NCBI GenBank assembly: GCA_034429275.1
Contig: DAOUFU010000204.1
Span: forward strand, 1-23,232
Length of the DNA: 23,232 nucleotides
Origin: DAOUFU01 sp034429275
Lineage (GTDB): Bacteria > Chloroflexota > Anaerolineae > Aggregatilineales > Aggregatilineaceae
Direction: 5' to 3'
In this document: positions 8,040-14,579 of the stretch, one piece after another
How the letters are laid out: every line of letters begins with the position of its first letter
Numbering within the stretch: position 1 is the stretch's first letter
Translations under genes and position numbers: made by a program
Notes under the pieces: generated by a model
Told to the model about the DNA's origin: nothing
Database searches by the model: none
The model's input: the letters and a program-made list of their open reading frames with translations, nothing else

Positions 8040-9077
8040 ATGGGATCGCGCACTAACATCATTGGGCTGACTCGTAACGATTACAAAGGCAAGCCATCGA
8101 CGCTCTGTTCGGGCTGCGGTCACAATTCGATTGCGAATCAGATCATTGCGGTAGCGTACGAGATGGGCGTGAATCCGCATTCTGTGATCAAGCTGAGCGG
8201 CATCGGCTGCTCCAGCAAGTCACCGGCCTATTTCCTCGAACGGGCACATGGCTTCAATGCACTTCACGGGCGTATGCCCGCTGTAGCAACTGGCGCGACC
8301 ACGGTCAATAACCAGCTAATCGCTTTGGGGGTGAGCGGCGACGGAGATACCGGCAGCATCGGGTTAGGCCAGTTCAAGCACATGGTTCGGCGTAATGTGC
8401 CGATTGTGTACATTGTCGAAAACAACGGTGTGTACGGCCTGACCAAAGGGCAGTTTTCGGCCACTGCCGATTAGGGCCAGGAACTCTAATATGCGGGGGT
8501 GAATGAACTTCCGCCTATTGATATTTGCCTGGAAGCACTGGCAGCAGATGCATCCTTTGTGGCGCGGTCGTTCGCTGGTGACGCCAAGCAGGTGCGCGAA
8601 CTGTTGAAAGCTGCGCTGAGTCACAAAGGTACAGCGGTGCTGGATATCATCAGTCCGTGTGTGACGTTCAACAACCACGAGACGTCGAGCAAAAGCTATC
8701 CGTACGGCAAGGCACACCAGGAGCCGCTGCAGGATATCACCTACATTCCGCACTACGAGCCGATTACCATCATCGCGCCGGAGCCGGGCGAGGTGCAGGC
8801 AGTGGAGATGCATGACGGGTCGCATGTGATGTTGAAAAAGCTCGACCCGCTGATGCATGACCCGACCAGCAAACAGGCCGCTTATCATCTGTTGGAAGTG
8901 GCTCACCGCGAGGGCCATTTCATCACGGGTCTGATCTATGTGGATCAAACCCGCCCCACATTGGGAGAGACTAATCACATGGTTCCGCAGCCGCTGGTGA
9001 GCCTGACCGAGGAGCAGCTCCGTCCACCGCGCAAGGCGCTGGATGACCTGATGGCGCATCTCTCGTGCTGCCGGTGA
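8040..9077 (+). pseudogene. korB: 2-oxoacid:ferredoxin oxidoreductase beta subunit (KorB), reading frame interrupted by two in-frame stops
   Basis: Read through, the frame would give about 345 residues, the normal KorB length. The first part (8040-8474, 144 codons) has CSGCGH (Cys23, Cys26) and IGCSSKSPAYF (Cys57), ligands of the [4Fe-4S] cluster, the ThDP motif GDGDTGSIGLGQ and NNGVYGLTKGQFSATAD. The second part (8499-9077) has the fourth cysteine in ISPCVTFNNHE and the C-terminal region. Between them lie TAG at 8472 and TAA at 8487 in the same frame, with no shift and no other damage. Restoring Lys at both gives ATAD-K-GQEL-K-YAGVNELPPID, which fits the family. Options are a recent pseudogene, sequencing error, readthrough, or a split protein restarting at GTG 8499, which has no good ribosome binding site. 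Confidence 0.85.
8472..8489 (+). other. Pair of in-frame stop codons inside korB
   Basis: TAG (8472-8474), then GGC CAG GAA CTC, then TAA (8487-8489), all in the korB frame. Each differs by one base (A to T in the first position) from a lysine codon, AAG and AAA. Flanking codons on both sides match the family. Confidence 0.9.
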
Positions 9078-9115
9078 TATGCGTTTCGCGGCATAGACAC
9101 AGACGTTGAATCGAC

Positions 9116-9156
9116 CCAACGGCTCGCAGAAGGTTCTGTGGGCCGTTGGTTTTTTT
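9116..9156 (+). terminator. Intrinsic terminator after korB
   Basis: The stem CCAACGGC (9116-9123) pairs perfectly with GCCGTTGG (9142-9149). The inner CGCAGAA/TTCTGTG can extend the helix, and TTTTTTT follows at 9150-9156. It ends the regulator-korAB transcript 15 nt before the end of the convergent gene. Confidence 0.88.
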
Positions 9157-9170
9157 AGAGGGGTTGAGAG

Positions 9171-9830
9171 TCAGATTCCGGGCGCAGCGAGGAAAAGACG
9201 CTGACGGTGGATATGAGCCTGGTCGAGGGTGAAGCCCAAAGCGTCAAGCAGTTCGTCTGGGCGGGCGTTTCCCCGGTCCCCGGTCGCCAGGTCGGCGATC
9301 ACAATGCGGTCCTCCCCAAGCGATAGCCCCAGGATCAGCGGACGAAGATCGTAGGTCTTTTTGTGCCCCTGCCGTTCGATGGTCGGTCGAGCCAGCAGCG
9401 CCGACACTCGTTCGGAGAGTGTCGGCTCATCCAGCGTCGGATCGATGAATGTGATGATGTAGCGGCTGTGGGTGACCAACGTGGGCAGTGCGGCACTCTT
9501 GATGTCCACTTCTTCAAGGCTGTTCACAGCGATTCCTGACGGACTGGCCTGTTGGAGTCGGTCAACCCATGTGGTCAGAGTATCGGCATCGAAGCGTGCG
9601 GTCAGCCAGATATCGAGATATTCGCATTCGCTGGTTACCCCCACCGGGAGCGCGGCGGCGAACTGCATCCGCGGACGAGGATTAAACCCTTGGGAATATT
9701 CCAGCGGCAGTTCGGCTCGCCGCACGATGCGTTCCCAGGTTTTGGCGAGGTCGAGATGCCCTACAAAACGCATGGGGCCAGATTTGCTGAAGCGAATACG
9801 CAGGCGTTGTTGGGTGAGTGATTGGTTCAT
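9171..9830 (-). CDS. DUF2344 (radical-SAM-linked) protein, stand-alone
   Basis: A 219-residue protein of the TIGR03936/DUF2344 family, which normally forms the C-terminal part of, or the neighbour to, a radical SAM protein. Family marks are RLRIRFSKSGPMRFVGHLDL near residues 9-28, then RAELPLEYSQGFNPRPRM and the segment FAAALPVGVTSECEYLDIWL. The biochemical role of this domain is not established. No radical SAM gene is adjacent. Two starts are possible: ATG 9839 or ATG 9830. I choose 9830 because the -10 box TATAAT overlaps the upstream ATG and the predicted transcript begins at about 9831, making the mRNA leaderless or nearly so. There is no ribosome binding site. It is convergent with korB and divergent from the sigma factor. 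Confidence 0.85.
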   Translation of the reverse strand: MNQSLTQQRLRIRFSKSGPMRFVGHLDLAKTWERIVRRAELPLEYSQGFNPRPRMQFAAALPVGVTSECEYLDIWLTARFDADTLTTWVDRLQQASPSGIAVNSLEEVDIKSAALPTLVTHSRYIITFIDPTLDEPTLSERVSALLARPTIERQGHKKTYDLRPLILGLSLGEDRIVIADLATGDRGNARPDELLDALGFTLDQAHIHRQRLFLAAPGI

Positions 9831-9837
9831 GGGCGTC

Positions 9838-9865
9838 ATTATACCAGGATGATGCCCAAAACCAA
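9838..9865 (-). promoter_or_regulatory. Promoter of the DUF2344 gene, extended -10
   Basis: On the minus strand TTGGTT (9865-9860), 16 nt, then TGGTATAAT with a perfect -10 (9843-9838) and TGn extension. The predicted start near 9831 lies directly before ATG 9830. It is back to back with the sigma-factor promoter at 9890. Confidence 0.65.
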
Positions 9866-9889
9866 CGGCTAGTGAGTCGGGGAGTTGGT

Positions 9890-9898
9890 TGGTATACT
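9890..9898 (+). promoter_or_regulatory. Extended -10 promoter of the sigma/anti-sigma pair
   Basis: TGGTATACT, with TG at 9890-9891 and TATACT at 9893-9898. No clear -35 is present. The start would be near 9905, about 60 nt before ATG 9964. An ECF-type -35 (GGAAC-like) is not seen, so autoregulation is not supported. Confidence 0.55.
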
Positions 9899-9963
9899 GG
9901 CGCTAAACTCCGGTGGCCGGGACGAAAAACCGTAACCTTTGCGCACAAGAGGTGTTAGAACGC

Positions 9964-10551
9964 ATGACTGAGCCTGATGCTGAGGTCCAACGCGCCCTGT
10001 CGATGGCGGATGACGCAGAACTTGTCGAATGGGCTAAGGAAGACTCGGCGGCGTTTGGTGAGTTGTACACGCGCTACGTCAGGAAGATTTATAACTACGT
10101 CTACTACCGAACCGGCAATCACCATGAGGCTGAGGATATCACGGCGCGCGTGTTTTACCGGGCGATGTCGCATATCAGCACCTATCGGGACCGGGGCGTG
10201 CCGTTTTCTGCGTGGTTGTACCGCATTGCGCACAACCTGGTGGCAAACTGGCACCGGGATCGCAAGCGTCAGAACGTGGTGCCGCTCGACGAATACATGG
10301 TGAGTGGAGGACATTCCGACTTCCCGGAATCGGTGACTGAGAGCGAGGAAGAGAGAGAAAGGCTGCTGGCGTCGATTCGTGAGCTGCCGCCAGATCGCCA
10401 GCAGTTATTGATCTTGAAGTTCGTCGAGCATCTTTCTAACGCTGAGATCGGCGCGATCATGGATCGAACAGAAGGCGCGATCAAGTCGCTATATCATCGC
10501 ACGTTGCTATCGTTACGCGGCATTCTAGATGACACACAGGACAAATCATGA
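9964..10551 (+). CDS. ECF-like (sigma-70 family) RNA polymerase sigma factor
   Basis: A 195-residue sigma factor with only regions 2 and 4. Region 2 spans about residues 31-98 (FGELYTRYVRKIYNYVYYRT, HEAEDITARVFYRAM and FSAWLYRIAHNLVANWHRDR). Region 4 spans about 138-188 (LPPDRQQLLILKFVEHLSNA followed by the helix-turn-helix EIGAIMDRTEGAIKSLYHRT). ATG 9964 is chosen because the in-frame GTG at 9913 would leave only about 8 nt of leader and adds a segment unlike the family; AAGAGG lies at 9947-9952. The stop TGA overlaps the next gene's ATG by 4 nt (ATGA), so the two are coupled. The acidic linker SVTESEEERER between the regions is unremarkable. The target regulon cannot be inferred. Confidence 0.92.
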   Translation: MTEPDAEVQRALSMADDAELVEWAKEDSAAFGELYTRYVRKIYNYVYYRTGNHHEAEDITARVFYRAMSHISTYRDRGVPFSAWLYRIAHNLVANWHRDRKRQNVVPLDEYMVSGGHSDFPESVTESEEERERLLASIRELPPDRQQLLILKFVEHLSNAEIGAIMDRTEGAIKSLYHRTLLSLRGILDDTQDKS

Positions 10552-10973
10552 GGCCCATCCCGTTTTTCTCTAAGCGCCCTGACTCTCGCGATGTGCAGGA
10601 CTATTTGATGGCGCACGCCGACGCCCTGATCGCAGGGACGCTGGATCGTAGTGCACTTGCGCGACGCTTCCCGAATGTGGATCCAGCGCAGATTGAGCGC
10701 CTGATGACCCTGGCCGAACAAATCAGCCGGGCGCTGGTCGATACCGCGCCGTCGGACGAATTCATTGCGCGGCTGCGCCACGAGCTGTTGAATTCGGGCA
10801 TTTACGATGAGGATTCACTGGTTGAACGGCTGCTCAGAATGGCTCCGCGCACTCAGCTTGAATGGGTGAGTCTTGGTGGGGCGACTCTTACAGCGGGCGT
10901 GGTCGTGCTGCTGGCCTCGCGCCCGTTGCTCGACATGATAGGTGCCTGGTACGACCGGCGCACGGCGGCTTGA
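10548..10973 (+). CDS. Single-TM protein coupled to the sigma factor, putative anti-sigma factor
   Basis: A 141-residue protein whose ATG overlaps the sigma-factor stop. The N-terminal ~100 residues are soluble and helical (RDVQDYLMAHADALIAGTLD, then PSDEFIARLRHELL). One membrane helix follows at about residues 107-125 (WVSLGGATLTAGVVVLLAS), then a short basic tail. Position, coupling and a cytoplasmic N-domain tethered by one helix fit an anti-sigma factor. It lacks the HxxxCxxC motif of zinc anti-sigma factors, so it belongs to another class if the role is right. No confident family assignment is possible from sequence alone. A hairpin follows at 11020. Confidence 0.7.
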   Translation: MRPIPFFSKRPDSRDVQDYLMAHADALIAGTLDRSALARRFPNVDPAQIERLMTLAEQISRALVDTAPSDEFIARLRHELLNSGIYDEDSLVERLLRMAPRTQLEWVSLGGATLTAGVVVLLASRPLLDMIGAWYDRRTAA

Positions 10974-11019
10974 CATCGTTTCGCTGGAGCTGGATGTGCT
11001 GTATTTTGAGAGAAACAAG

Positions 11020-11054
11020 TACCCTGGTCATTTGACAGACCAGGGTATTTGATT
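11020..11054 (+). terminator. Hairpin after the anti-sigma gene, weak terminator
   Basis: A perfect 10-bp stem TACCCTGGTC / GACCAGGGTA (11020-11029 and 11038-11047) with an 8-nt loop. It is followed by TTTGATT, only a short U tract. Termination is probably partial. The loop contains TTGACA, which may also be a -35 box for the next gene. Confidence 0.6.
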
Positions 11055-11061
11055 CTATGTT
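11032..11061 (+). promoter_or_regulatory. Candidate promoter of the histidine kinase gene
   Basis: TTGACA (11032-11037) in the loop of the preceding hairpin, 18 nt, then TATGTT (11056-11061). The -10 is imperfect. If used, the leader before ATG 11133 is about 65 nt. Confidence 0.35.
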
Positions 11062-11132
11062 AATGGCCAATGCAGCGTCTGGCTTCGGGCGTCGCAGAGG
11101 GCTTCTTTGGAACGTTGAGGGGAGAGTTCAGC

Positions 11133-12005
11133 ATGGGCGAAGGGCAAAGCAACCCGCTTGTGGCCGCACAGGAACTGGTCAACACGCTGCGCGCAAACAG
11201 CGACAGCGCGATTCATTCGCAGCTCGATGATCTGGCACGGTTGCTGGACCAGGCGGTACGCCAGGGGCAGGGCGAGGATGCTGAGGCGCTTCGGGCCAGG
11301 ATGGAGGAGATGATCGCCCTCAACGCGCAGTTCGTCTCGGTGATGGTGCACGAAATTCGCGTGCCGATGACCAGCATCAAGGGGTATTCCGATATGCTGG
11401 GCAAGGGTGTGGTCGGCCCGTTGAGCGAGCAGCAGCAGATGTTTGTGGATACCATCCGCTCAAACGTCACGCGAATGGAGCATCTGGTCTCCGACATCAG
11501 CGATATCAGCAAGCTGAATTCGGGACGTGTGCGGCTCGATCCCAAGATGGACCTTTACAAGAACATCGCCATGATGGTTGAAAAGAAAGTGGCCGATCTG
11601 GCGGCACAACATAACCACACGCTCACCTTCGATACACCTTCCGGGCTGCCTATGCTGAACCTGGATGGCAACCGGCTGGCTCAGGTCATCGAGAAGCTGG
11701 TTGTCAATGCGATCCAGTACACGCCTGATGGTGGACAGATCACGGTGAAAGCTGAGGCGACCGACGAAGGATGGCTCAAGGTCTCGGTGATTGACAACGG
11801 CATTGGCATGAGTGAAGCGGACCAGGCCCATATCGGCGAATTGTTCTGGCGTTCGGACAGCGAACACGTGCGGAACTTCAAAGGGCATGGGCTGGGGCTG
11901 CCGATTGCCATCGGGTTTATCAAGCTGTTTGGTGGGCGATTTTTCTTCGAAAGCACGCTGGACAAGGGCAGTGTCTTCGGGTTCGTCGTGCCGGGGATGA
12001 ATTAG
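11133..12005 (+). CDS. Soluble sensor histidine kinase (HisKA-HATPase)
   Basis: A 290-residue kinase without membrane segments. A short helical N-terminus (about 1-60) precedes the HisKA dimerisation domain with H-box FVSVMVHEIRVPMTSIKGY; His73 is the predicted phosphorylation site. HATPase_c follows, with N-box LVVNAIQYTPDGG (Asn192), G1 box DNGIGM (221-226) and G2 box GHGLGLPIA (251-259). No sensor domain is visible, so the signal is probably cytoplasmic or reaches it through a partner. No response regulator is adjacent: it is an orphan in this window. ATG 11133 is chosen because GAGGGGAGA (11117-11125) stands about 8 nt upstream; an in-frame ATG at 11070 lacks such a site. It lies downstream of the sigma/anti-sigma pair, but a functional link is not shown. 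Confidence 0.9.
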   Translation: MGEGQSNPLVAAQELVNTLRANSDSAIHSQLDDLARLLDQAVRQGQGEDAEALRARMEEMIALNAQFVSVMVHEIRVPMTSIKGYSDMLGKGVVGPLSEQQQMFVDTIRSNVTRMEHLVSDISDISKLNSGRVRLDPKMDLYKNIAMMVEKKVADLAAQHNHTLTFDTPSGLPMLNLDGNRLAQVIEKLVVNAIQYTPDGGQITVKAEATDEGWLKVSVIDNGIGMSEADQAHIGELFWRSDSEHVRNFKGHGLGLPIAIGFIKLFGGRFFFESTLDKGSVFGFVVPGMN

Positions 12006-12043
12006 GTAAAAAAGCCCGTAAAAGCAAGTCGAGGCCGCGGTCA

Positions 12044-12073
12044 TTGGGGGCGTTCTGGCACGAATGCTATACT
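12044..12073 (+). promoter_or_regulatory. Promoter of sucCD, extended -10
   Basis: TTGGGG (12044-12049), 18 nt, then TGCTATACT (TG at 12065-12066, TATACT at 12068-12073). The start would be near 12080, giving a leader of about 66 nt that begins with a GC-rich hairpin. Confidence 0.6.
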
Positions 12074-12145
12074 CTGATTGCGGCCTTTTGCTGCGTGCCA
12101 CTGGCCGCTGGCATCCGCACTTTTGACCCGTCCGGAGGCGTGTTT

Positions 12146-13291
12146 GTGAACCTGCATGAGTATCAGTCAAAATTACGTTTTGCAGAATTTGGAATTCCCG
12201 TTCCCAAGGGCAAAGTGGCCCACTCCCCACAAGATGCTTACGAGATAGCTAAAGAACTGGGCGGCCCGGTGGTGATCAAAGCCCAGGTGCTGACCGGCGG
12301 ACGCGGCAAGGCAGGCGGTGTCAAGCTTGCTCAAAACCCGGCGGAAGCGCAGGCTCATGCCGACGCGATCCTCGGTATGGAGATCAAAGGTCACCGGGTG
12401 CTCAAGGTGCTGGTTGATCCCGCATCCGAAATCAAGGCCGAAATATACCTGGGCGTGACCAATGACCGCGCGGCGCGCAAACCGCTGATCATGGCAAGCG
12501 CTGAAGGCGGCATGGATATCGAAGAGGTCAACCGAACCGCACCGGAGAAGATCATTCGCGAGCATATCGATCCTTTCCTGGGGCTGCGCGATTACCAGAT
12601 TCTCAACCTGGCGAGTGGGATCATGCTGCCGCGCGAGCTTTGGAAGCAGTTTCGTGCGATCACACGCGGCTTGTACGAATGCTATATGAGCAGTGATGCC
12701 ACGCTGGCGGAGATCAACCCGCTTATCATCGACGGTAGCGGGAATCTGCTGGCGGTCGATGGCAAGATGTCGATCGATGACAACGCGCTGTATCGCCAGC
12801 CTCAACTGGCCGAGCTGCGTGACACCAGCGCCGAGCCAAAAGCCGAAACCGCTGCGCGCGCCTCCGGCTTGAGTTATATCAAGCTCGATGGCGAAATCGG
12901 CTGTATGGTCAATGGGGCAGGGCTGGCGATGACTACGATGGACATGACCAAGCTGTTCGGCGGTTCGCCGGCCAATTTCCTCGACATCGGCGGCGGGGCC
13001 AAAGCGGAGACCGTCGCGGCGGCACTGCGCATCATCCTGGAAGACCCCAACGTGAAAGCGGTGTTATTCAACATCTTCGGCGGCATTACGCGCTGCGACG
13101 AAGTGGCCATGGGCATCATCGCGGCCCTGGAAGAGGTCAAGACCGACCTGCCGATGGTGGTGCGACTGGTGGGCACGAATGAGGAAGAGGGGCGGCGGTT
13201 GATTGACGAGGCTCACTTCCCGAACATGGTTGGGGCGACGACATTGGCCGAAGCGGCCCAGAAGGCGGTCGCCGCCGCCCGGCGTGGTTAG
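12146..13291 (+). CDS. sucC: Succinyl-CoA synthetase (succinate-CoA ligase, ADP-forming) beta subunit
   Basis: A 381-residue subunit of the citric-acid-cycle enzyme that converts succinyl-CoA, ADP and phosphate to succinate, CoA and ATP. It begins MNLHEYQSKLRFAEFGIPVP, the family N-terminus. The ATP-grasp region includes VVIKAQVLTGGRGKAGGVKL, and INPLIID is the metal-binding stretch. The C-terminal domain has the MVNGAGLAMTTMD, NFLDIGGGAKAETV and FNIFGGITRCDEVA motifs. GTG 12146 is the start because GGAGG (12134-12138) is 7 nt upstream; GTG 12140 is too close, and longer in-frame extensions lie in the promoter. It is followed by sucD after 32 nt, in one operon. Nothing is abnormal. Confidence 0.96.
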   Translation: MNLHEYQSKLRFAEFGIPVPKGKVAHSPQDAYEIAKELGGPVVIKAQVLTGGRGKAGGVKLAQNPAEAQAHADAILGMEIKGHRVLKVLVDPASEIKAEIYLGVTNDRAARKPLIMASAEGGMDIEEVNRTAPEKIIREHIDPFLGLRDYQILNLASGIMLPRELWKQFRAITRGLYECYMSSDATLAEINPLIIDGSGNLLAVDGKMSIDDNALYRQPQLAELRDTSAEPKAETAARASGLSYIKLDGEIGCMVNGAGLAMTTMDMTKLFGGSPANFLDIGGGAKAETVAAALRIILEDPNVKAVLFNIFGGITRCDEVAMGIIAALEEVKTDLPMVVRLVGTNEEEGRRLIDEAHFPNMVGATTLAEAAQKAVAAARRG

Positions 13292-13323
13292 CGGCAGGCG
13301 CGTATCCAAAGGATGATGACCCA

Positions 13324-14178
13324 ATGGCTATTCTGATCGACAAAAACACGAGGCTGCTGGTCCAGGGAATCACCGGGCGCGAAGGCTCGTTTCATACCGG
13401 GCAGATGATCGAATATGGAACCAACGTGGTTGGCGGCGTCACGCCCGGTAAGGGGGGTGAATGGGCGCACGGCAAACCGGTATTCGATACTGTTAAGGCA
13501 GCCAAAGAGTCCACCGGTGCGAACACAACTGTGATCTTTGTGCCTCCCGCGTTCGCTGCGGACGCAATCTATGAGGCGGTCGATGCCGGGATCAGCCTGA
13601 TAGTGTGCATCACCGAAGGGCTGCCCGTGCTAGAGATGATGAAGGTGCGGGAGTGGGTAGATCAAAGCAAGAGCCGCCTGGTGGGGCCGAATTGTCCCGG
13701 TCTGCTCACACCGGGGCAGGCGAAGGTCGGCATCATGCCCGGTCATATCGCAATGCCCGGCAAGGTGGGTGTGGTCTCGCGCAGCGGCACCCTGACCTAT
13801 GAGGTCATGTATGCTTTGACTCAGCGCGGTATCGGCCAATCCACCTGCGTGGGTATCGGCGGAGACCCGATCAACGGCACGAACTTTATCGATGTGCTGC
13901 GCATGTTCGAAGAAGATCCTCAGACCGAAAAAGTCGTGCTGATCGGTGAGATCGGCGGCACAGAAGAAGAAAAAGCGGCGAGTTTCATTGCTACGCAGAT
14001 GAGCAAACCCGTAGTGGCCTTCATTGCAGGACAGACCGCGCCACCCGGTAAGCGAATGGGGCACGCGGGCGCGATTGTTGAGGGAGGAAGCGGCACCGCA
14101 GAAGAAAAAATCAAGGCCCTGCTTGCCGCTGGGGTCAAGGTGGCGGAACATCCGGAGCAGATTCCCGATTTGCTGTGA
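13324..14178 (+). CDS. sucD: Succinyl-CoA synthetase alpha subunit
   Basis: A 284-residue subunit that binds CoA and carries the phosphohistidine. MAILIDKNTRLLVQGITGRE opens the CoA-binding Rossmann domain. FVPPAFAADAIYEA and CITEGLPV follow, then GPNCPGLLTPG. The active-site histidine is His247 in GKRMGHAGAIV, with the flexible GGSGTAEEK loop after it. Length and motifs are standard. ATG 13324 has AAAGGATGATG about 7 nt upstream. It pairs with sucC, and both follow the korAB block, so 2-oxoglutarate to succinyl-CoA to succinate is encoded within about 8 kb. There is no clear terminator after it; the T-box promoter begins 37 nt later. Confidence 0.97.
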   Translation: MAILIDKNTRLLVQGITGREGSFHTGQMIEYGTNVVGGVTPGKGGEWAHGKPVFDTVKAAKESTGANTTVIFVPPAFAADAIYEAVDAGISLIVCITEGLPVLEMMKVREWVDQSKSRLVGPNCPGLLTPGQAKVGIMPGHIAMPGKVGVVSRSGTLTYEVMYALTQRGIGQSTCVGIGGDPINGTNFIDVLRMFEEDPQTEKVVLIGEIGGTEEEKAASFIATQMSKPVVAFIAGQTAPPGKRMGHAGAIVEGGSGTAEEKIKALLAAGVKVAEHPEQIPDLL

Positions 14179-14214
14179 GCACAGCGAATCGAGCGTCCGG
14201 TGACCAAACCGGGC

Positions 14215-14244
14215 TTGACCTCTGCCTGACGCGTGTGGTATGCT
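14215..14244 (+). promoter_or_regulatory. Promoter of the T-box/ileS operon
   Basis: TTGACC (14215-14220), 18 nt, then TGGTATGCT (TG at 14236-14237, TATGCT at 14239-14244). The start would be near 14251, about 30 nt before the T-box Stem I. Confidence 0.65.
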
Positions 14245-14281
14245 GACGTCACATCGGAACGTCGAACAGCATCTTTTAATG

Positions 14282-14556
14282 GCAATGACGGAAACGAGTA
14301 CGCCCTGACTGGTCGGGCAGCGAGCCTGGGAGAGTGTGAGCCGGGCGCGATGGCAGGGCCGAAAATCCTTCCTGAGCTGCAAGCTGAACGCGCTGAGGCG
14401 CCAGTAAGCTGTGCCGGATTGGTCACCGTTATCATGACCCAACCTGCGGGCTGCTGAAGCCCGGTGGTTTGAGTGCTCTGCCCCCATGGCGGAGAAGAAG
14501 GGTGGTACCGCGCGAGTGTTACTCCCGTCCCTTGTTTTTTGGGACGGGAGTTTTTT
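14282..14556 (+). ncRNA. T-box riboswitch, isoleucine specifier (ATC)
   Basis: A full T-box leader. Stem I: GGAA/TTCC (14290-14293 with 14369-14372) below and GCCCTG/CAGGGC above a specifier loop holding GAGTA (14296-14300) opposite GAAAATC; the specifier is ATC (14365-14367). Stem II with an S-turn (GAAC ... AGTA) spans about 14381-14411. A GGTCA/TGACC hairpin (14421-14439) fits Stem IIA/B, and CGGGCT/AGCCCG (14447-14463) fits Stem III. The T-box AAGGGTGGTACCGCG (14498-14512) has TGGT, matching discriminator A of tRNA-Ile. The competing terminator follows at 14521. Uncharged tRNA-Ile would favour readthrough into the GNAT, TPR and ileS genes. This fills the 400-nt gap between sucD and the GNAT gene. 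Confidence 0.93.
14521..14556 (+). terminator. Regulated terminator of the T-box leader
   Basis: An 11-bp perfect stem ACTCCCGTCCC / GGGACGGGAGT (14521-14531 and 14541-14551), loop TTGTTTTTT, then six T's ending at 14556. It competes with the antiterminator formed with the T-box sequence. Confidence 0.92.
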
Positions 14557-14579
14557 GTTCTGGAGCAAGGTGGTTCTCA

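Noticed and set aside
8040..9077. Pyrrolysine or altered genetic code to explain the korB stops
   Set aside because: Both TAG and TAA would need recoding, while korA ends in TAG and other genes end in TAA; no supporting gene is in the window.
14469..14579. Longer N-terminus for the GNAT protein
   Set aside because: It would be translated from inside the T-box antiterminator/terminator; the ATG at 14580 has a ribosome binding site and the family-like start.
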